6,069 nt of DNA, from NCBI GenBank assembly GCA_004556395.1, contig SFHK01000093.1, forward strand, positions 1 through 6,069. The letters are read 5' to 3'. The DNA is from Clostridiales bacterium. Its GTDB lineage: Bacteria; Bacillota; Clostridia; Christensenellales; Aristaeellaceae. A program made the position numbers and the translations under genes. Below the pieces are notes generated by a model. The model searched no databases. It was not told where the DNA came from and saw only the letters and a list, made by a program, of their open reading frames with translations. Of the stretch, positions 5,858 to 6,069 are shown piece by piece; position 1 is the stretch's first letter, and every line of letters starts with the position of its first letter.

Positions 5858-6069
5858 GTCGTCGGAAACAAAATCTCTCAAAAGAATAGCCCACATCGTC
5901 GGAAACCAAACCCTCAAAAGAACAGCCCCCGGGAGAGCGCGAGAGGGGCGCAACCCTCTCGCACCCCGTCCCCGAGGGGATGTAGGGGAGCGGAGCGCCC
6001 CACACTCGCGTCGTCGGAAACAACGTCCTCAAAAGGATAACCTGCTTCGTCAAAAACAAACCCTTCAAA
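5858..6069. repeat. Short 31-37-nt modules starting TCGTCGGAAAC, interspersed with the hairpin repeats
   Basis: Four related units begin at 5858, 5895, 6010 and 6046. Each reads roughly (G/A/T)TCGTC(GG/AA)AAAC, then an A/C-rich stretch, then CTCAAAAG(A/G)A. The first two follow hairpin copy 1 and the last two follow hairpin copy 2; the fourth is degenerate and cut by the window edge. The 336 bases from 5733 to 6069 therefore hold modular repeats and no supportable gene. Open frames there come from GC-rich composition and the repeats. Confidence 0.7.
5926..6003. repeat. Hairpin-forming intergenic repeat, copy 2
   Basis: This copy has the same start, the same 9-bp stem arms (5939-5947 and 5954-5962) and a 50-base identical right part. 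The loop between the arms is GCGCAA instead of CCACA, one base longer. The copies are therefore offset by 151 bases on the left of the loop and 152 on the right. Conserved arms with a changed loop fit an element whose folding matters, though two copies are few. Confidence 0.9.

Noticed and set aside
5745..6068. Minus-strand open frames (65 to 107 codons) upstream of the operon
   Set aside because: They translate the intergenic repeats in different frames, giving the same peptide (GAPLPYIPSGTGC) in several ORFs, with no ribosome binding site or family resemblance.

Overview
The window looks like a moderately GC-rich Gram-positive-type anaerobe, probably a Clostridia-related gut or rumen bacterium. 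This is inferred from three things: strong GAGGAGG-like ribosome binding sites, an MBOAT plus DHHW-family surface-acetylation pair, and copies of the AAA-ATPase-like/PD-(D/E)XK (DUF1703) family that such genomes often carry in many paralogues. No taxonomic marker gene is present, so this is only a suggestion.

Left part (1-1150, + strand). The window opens inside a gene whose C-terminal PD-(D/E)XK nuclease-like domain is intact up to a TAG at 473-475. The last 36 codons of that gene belong to a 108-bp unit present three times in tandem and in frame (359-682). Each of the two later copies begins AAG-TAG where the first copy has AAA-CAG, so the extended frame is cut by two amber codons. The third copy ends in a natural-looking tail and a TAA (701-703). 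Immediately after it lies a strongly decayed second member of the same family (704-1148). Its N-terminal signature, RPRRF segment and C-terminal fragments can still be read, but in three different frames and with a large internal deletion.

Middle and right part (1158-5732, - strand). A compact operon runs leftward. It has a sigma-70-like promoter (TTTACA, 17 nt, TACAAT), then an MBOAT O-acyltransferase (AlgI-like), a membrane-anchored DHHW/AlgJ-like protein, and a single-pass membrane protein with TPR-like helices and a seven-bladed RCC1-type beta-propeller. It closes with a perfect palindromic terminator. Gaps are 10 and 13 nt, and each downstream ribosome binding site overlaps the preceding stop codon, so the genes are probably co-transcribed and coupled. 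The likely model is an envelope acylation machine: MBOAT moves acyl groups across the membrane, the DHHW protein transfers them to an extracellular glycan, and the propeller protein is an unassigned surface partner.

Right edge (5733-6069). No gene is seen. After the promoter comes a composite intergenic repeat: two copies of a roughly 80-nt, GC-rich, hairpin-forming module, alternating with short modules of about 31-37 nt that begin with TCGTCGGAAAC.
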